Shown here one piece after another: positions 61,046 to 64,000 of a stretch of 64,000 nt of DNA (position 1 is the stretch's first letter; each line of letters begins with the position of its first letter). The DNA is from Actinocorallia populi (lineage in GTDB: Bacteria > Actinomycetota > Actinomycetes > Streptosporangiales > Streptosporangiaceae). A program made the translations under genes and the position numbers. The stretch lies in the NCBI RefSeq assembly GCF_002995495.1, contig NZ_PVZV01000001.1, positions 310,001 to 374,000 of the forward strand, read 5' to 3'. The notes under the pieces are model-generated. The model was not told the origin of the DNA and made no database searches. It saw only the letters and a list, made by a program, of their open reading frames with translations.

Positions 61046-62167
61046 ATGACCATTCACGTATGGGACTATCTGCCGGAATACGAGAAGGAACGCGACGATA
61101 TCCACGACGCCGTGGACACGGTCTTCCGCTCGGGCAGGCTCGTGCTCGGTGAGAGCGTGCGTCTTTTCGAGGCGGAGTACGCGGCCTACCACGGGATCGG
61201 GCACTGCACCGGCGTCGACAACGGCACCAACGCCGTCAAGCTCGGCCTCCAGGCGCTCGGCGTCGGCCCGGGTGACGAGGTGATCACGGTGTCCAACACC
61301 GCGGCGCCGACCGTGCTCGCCATCGACGGGGCGGGCGCGACCGCCGTCTTCACGGACATCCGCCCCGACACCTACCTCATGGACACCGACCAGGTCGCCG
61401 CCGCCATCACCCCGCGCACCAAGGCGCTGCTCCCGGTGCACCTGTACGGGCAGTGCGTGGACATGGCCCCGCTGCGGCGCCTCGCCGACGAGCACGGCCT
61501 CGCGGTGCTCGAGGACTGCGCGCAGGCCCACGGCGCCCGCCGGCACGGAAGGCTCGCCGGGACGTTCGGGGACGCCGCCGCGTTCTCCTTCTACCCCACC
61601 AAGGTCCTGGGCGCGTACGGCGACGGCGGGGCGGTCATCACCGGCAGTCCGGCGGTGGACGCCAGGCTACGGCGGCTCCGCTACTACGGCATGACCGACG
61701 CGTACTACGTCGACGAGACCCCCGGCCACAACAGCCGGCTCGACGAGGTGCACGCGGAGATCCTGCGCCGCAAGCTCCGCAGGCTGGACGAGTACGTCGC
61801 CGGACGCCGCGCGGTCGCCCGCCGCTACGAGGAGGCGCTGAGCGACCTCACCGGGCCCGGCGGCCTCGTCCTGCCCGCCGTCGCCGAGGGCAACGACCAC
61901 GTCTACTACGTGTACGTGGTGCGCCACCCCAGGCGTGACGACATCATCGAGGCCCTGCGCGGCCATGGCATCTCGCTCAACATCAGCTACCCGTGGCCGG
62001 TGCACACCATGACCGGCTTCGCCCACCTCGAATACGCCGAGGGTTCGCTTCCCGTCACCGAGGCGCTGGCCAAGGAGATCTTCTCCCTGCCCATGTACCC
62101 GTCGCTCCCCCGGGAGACCCAGGAGAAGGTGATCAGTGCGCTGCGCGAGGTGCTGACCGGTTGGTGA
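61046..62167 (+). CDS. dTDP-3-oxo-deoxyhexose aminotransferase (DesV/TylB-type, DegT/DnrJ/EryC1)
   Basis: 373 residues, PLP fold-type I sugar aminotransferase. [20 protein letters not shown] is the N-terminus, with [20 protein letters not shown] in the PLP phosphate region. [14 protein letters not shown] and [15 protein letters not shown] follow; Lys186 in [15 protein letters not shown] forms the PLP aldimine. The sequence is closest in style to DesV/TylB (3-amination) rather than the 4-amino PseC/ArnB branch. It makes a 3-amino sugar that the fused N,N-dimethyltransferase can use. A terminator follows. ATG at 61046 lacks a ribosome site. Confidence 0.9.
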   Translation: MTIHVWDYLPEYEKERDDIHDAVDTVFRSGRLVLGESVRLFEAEYAAYHGIGHCTGVDNGTNAVKLGLQALGVGPGDEVITVSNTAAPTVLAIDGAGATAVFTDIRPDTYLMDTDQVAAAITPRTKALLPVHLYGQCVDMAPLRRLADEHGLAVLEDCAQAHGARRHGRLAGTFGDAAAFSFYPTKVLGAYGDGGAVITGSPAVDARLRRLRYYGMTDAYYVDETPGHNSRLDEVHAEILRRKLRRLDEYVAGRRAVARRYEEALSDLTGPGGLVLPAVAEGNDHVYYVYVVRHPRRDDIIEALRGHGISLNISYPWPVHTMTGFAHLEYAEGSLPVTEALAKEIFSLPMYPSLPRETQEKVISALREVLTGW

Positions 62168-62178
62168 GGACGTCTGAT

Positions 62179-62208
62179 AGCCGCCCGTTCCGTTGGGAAC
62201 AGGCGGCT
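62179..62208. terminator. Terminator between aminotransferase and flavin oxygenase
   Basis: AGCCGCCCGTTCC (62179-62191) and GGAACAGGCGGCT (62196-62208) pair over 13 positions with one mismatch, closed by GTTG, between convergent genes. Confidence 0.8.
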
Positions 62209-62220
62209 TCGCCGCGCTTA

Positions 62221-63333
62221 CTAGGACTCCTCGAAAAGAGCGTTCGCGTAGTTGGCCGCCGCCCGGGTGATGTCATAGCGCAGCGCCACGTGGCTGGCAG
62301 CGGCGTTGATGTCGCGCCAGAAGCGCTGGAGTGCGCCGGATTCGGACATGCCCCGGGTCCCCGTGGCCGAGAGGAGGCCGGACAGCGCTTCGGTGACCTG
62401 TTCGGCGGCGAAGGCGGCGTTGCGCTGGTTGCGGGCGAGGAGGGCCGGGGCGAAGGTCCGCTCGTCGATGACCCGGGCGTTCTGCTCGACCAGGAAACGG
62501 GAAGTGTCGATCTTCGCTGAGGCGCGGACCAGGTCGACCTGGGTGGCCTCCAGGACCCGCTTGCCCCTGAGCACCGCGGCCGCGGCCTTGAGCGCCCCCT
62601 CGGCGGCACCGACGGCGGGCGCGATGAAGGTGAGGCCGCCGAAGGCCGGGAACGGGATGTTGTGCGTCGGCTGTGTGGACCAGGCGCTCCTGCCCGCCTC
62701 CATGTCGGCACGGGCGAACGACAGGTGGGCCGGGACGAAGACGTCGTCGACGATCACGGTGTGGCTGCCGGTGGCCCGCATGCCCGCGCAGTCCCAGGTC
62801 CGAAGGACCTCGAAGGAGCCCCGGGGAAGGGTGAAGAAGCGCAGCTCCGGGGCCGGATCACCGGGGATGGACGCGCAGAGCAGGGCCCAGTCGGCGAAGT
62901 CCACGCCGCTGATGTAGTCCCAGCGGCCGGTGACGCGGTGGCCGCCGTCCACCTGTTCTGCCTTCCCCATGGGGACGAGGCCGGTCACCAGGCACGTGTC
63001 CGGGCTCGATCCCCACAACTCCTCGTGGCCCGCCTCCGGGAGATGCGCGGCGTACCGCGAGGAAGCCGCCAGCAGGGAGGCGCACCAGCCGGTGGAGGCA
63101 CAACCCCTGGAGACGTTGAGCACGCCCTGGGTCAGCTCTCCGAACGTTCCCTCCCTGCCGCCCCAGCGCGCCGAGACGAAGTGCCGGGCGAAACCGGCCT
63201 CGCGCAGGCCGTCGACGATCTCGGGAGAAAGGGTTCGCGAGGCATCGGCTTCTGCGGCGTGCTGCGCGGCCAACGTACCGAGCTTCTCGGACGCACCGAG
63301 CAGTCCGGTATCGGGCAGTGGGGCGTTGGACAT
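62221..63333 (-). CDS. Acyl-CoA-dehydrogenase-fold flavin oxygenase (ActVA-ORF5/HsaA/nitrososynthase group)
   Basis: 370 residues. SPEIVDGLREAGFARHFVSA and GREGTFGELTQGVLNVSRGC then ASTGWCASLLAASSRYAAHL form the helical N-terminus. VTGRWDYISGVDFADWALL is the beta-domain, and a final SESGALQRFWRDINAAASHV completes the fold. This group uses reduced FMN from a partner reductase to hydroxylate phenols (ActVA-ORF5, HsaA) or oxidise aminosugar nitrogen (KijD3/RubN8). Either would fit this cluster. ATG at 63333 has GTGGAGG upstream. Divergent from the ACP gene, so probably in the same regulon. Confidence 0.85.
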   Translation of the reverse strand: MSNAPLPDTGLLGASEKLGTLAAQHAAEADASRTLSPEIVDGLREAGFARHFVSARWGGREGTFGELTQGVLNVSRGCASTGWCASLLAASSRYAAHLPEAGHEELWGSSPDTCLVTGLVPMGKAEQVDGGHRVTGRWDYISGVDFADWALLCASIPGDPAPELRFFTLPRGSFEVLRTWDCAGMRATGSHTVIVDDVFVPAHLSFARADMEAGRSAWSTQPTHNIPFPAFGGLTFIAPAVGAAEGALKAAAAVLRGKRVLEATQVDLVRASAKIDTSRFLVEQNARVIDERTFAPALLARNQRNAAFAAEQVTEALSGLLSATGTRGMSESGALQRFWRDINAAASHVALRYDITRAAANYANALFEES

Positions 63334-63550
63334 TTCGATGACCTCCACGAAGGGGTTGTGGGATCGCGCGTCACGGCCGACGGTGCTGCTCCCTCCTCGA
63401 AGCGACCTCGCGCGTGGCTGGAGCCGCCGAGGCGGGTTCGCGGGGCCGGCGGTGCTGCGCGGTCACCGCCTCAAGGCTGACGCCAGCACGCCTCGAGCAG
63501 GTCGGCGAACTCTTCGGGCAAGGGGAGCCGAACCTCAAGGAGAGACGAAC

Positions 63551-63799
63551 ATGGCGACACTGACCTTTGACCGGCTGAAGGAAATCCTGCGGACCAGTGC
63601 CGGCGAGGACGAGGGCATCAACCTCGACGGCGACATCATCGGTACCCCGTTCGGCATGCTCGGCTACGACTCTCTGGCGCTGCTGGAGACCGCGGCCCTG
63701 ATCAAGCGCGAATACGGCATCGACGTCACCGACGACATCGCGGAGATCGAGACCCCCGGCGCCCTGCTGGGGTACGTCAACGACAAGATCGCGGCATGA
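63551..63799 (+). CDS. Type II polyketide acyl carrier protein
   Basis: 82 residues. The phosphopantetheine serine is Ser41 in FGMLGYDSLALLETAALIKR; the LGYDSLALLE motif is the aromatic type II PKS ACP signature (not the DSLD of fatty-acid ACPs). FDRLKEILRTSAGEDEGINL and IETPGALLGYVND fit helices I and IV. It carries the growing poly-beta-keto chain for the KS-alpha/beta pair that should lie beyond the window. AAGGAG precedes the ATG; the stop overlaps the next gene by ATGA. Confidence 0.94.
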   Translation: MATLTFDRLKEILRTSAGEDEGINLDGDIIGTPFGMLGYDSLALLETAALIKREYGIDVTDDIAEIETPGALLGYVNDKIAA

Positions 63800-64000
63800 C
63801 CGGGAGGCGGACCGCCTTCGTCACCGGGGCGAGCAGCGGCATCGGCCTCGCCGTGGCCCGGACGCTCGCCGAGCAGGGCATCGCGGTCTTCGGCGTCGCA
63901 AGGGACCTCGGCAGGATGCAGGCCGCGGCCGACAAGCTCGCCGCCGAGGGGCTGGACGTCACCGCCGGGTCCTGCGACGTGACCAGCCGCGACGGCGTCC
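63796..64000 (+). CDS. Polyketide ketoreductase, partial (SDR, act-KR-like)
   Basis: The first 68 residues, running off the right edge: the NADP motif AFVTGASSGIGLAVARTLAE and AVFGVARDLGRMQAAADKLA, as in C-9 ketoreductases of aromatic type II PKSs. ATG overlaps the ACP stop (ATGA), so it is translationally coupled to the ACP, a strong sign of a pathway enzyme. The catalytic Ser-Tyr-Lys and any PDG/XGG region-specific motif lie beyond the window. Confidence 0.9.
   Translation, partial: MTGRRTAFVTGASSGIGLAVARTLAEQGIAVFGVARDLGRMQAAADKLAAEGLDVTAGSCDVTSRDGV

Overview
The window is chromosomal DNA from a high-G+C Gram-positive actinobacterium. Third codon positions are strongly G/C, and the content is typical of filamentous actinomycetes: DUF3151 and DUF397 proteins, Scr1/DUF5753 and MmyB-like regulators, many Ser/Thr kinases and TetR/MerR regulators, and several apparently leaderless genes. 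A Streptosporangiales/Actinomadura-like host is a reasonable guess, but it is inference.

Layout. (1) 1-7,210 is mostly core: pyrE, a RodZ-tail-like membrane protein, class II aldolase fba, DUF3151, purA with a folded leader, a MerR/monooxygenase pair and a WD40-fused kinase. (2) 7,402-21,603 is accessory. It holds small membrane proteins and at least five regulator/target pairs (TetR or MerR opposite an enzyme or exporter-like gene, each with a visible dyad), an Scr1-DUF397 pair, and a dispersed intergenic repeat family at 10.4, 12.1-12.5, 14.9 and 16.3 kb. (3) 21,893-42,738 is core again: GDPD, purD, corA with a structured leader and intrinsic terminator, MOSC-purC, an NrtR-like Nudix regulator, a HisC-type aminotransferase, a kinase with a DPT-repeat tail, murA, an acyltransferase, a CocE-type hydrolase, a PGRP amidase, an adenylate cyclase and a membrane-anchored ECF sigma factor. 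(4) 42,954-45,018 is a decayed integrative-element remnant at tRNA-Arg(ACG), with an integrase split into three frames. (5) 45,283-51,905 is accessory redox and regulatory genes, including two MmyB-regulator/oxidoreductase pairs. (6) 51,975-64,000 is the edge of a biosynthetic gene cluster that continues off the right side.

How region 6 fits together. A type II PKS acyl carrier protein is translationally coupled to a ketoreductase. An ActVA/HsaA-like flavin oxygenase, a sugar 3-aminotransferase, a 3,5-epimerase and a fused glycosyltransferase / N,N-dimethyltransferase point to an aromatic polyketide carrying a dimethylamino-deoxysugar. A DrrAB-like ABC exporter, a UvrA-like DrrC-type ATPase and an AlkZ-like HTH_42 protein with a QAQ motif look like self-resistance to a compound that binds or alkylates DNA. 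KS-alpha/beta, cyclases and most sugar genes must lie beyond the window.

All functional calls come from reading translated sequence and recalling families. No database search was run.
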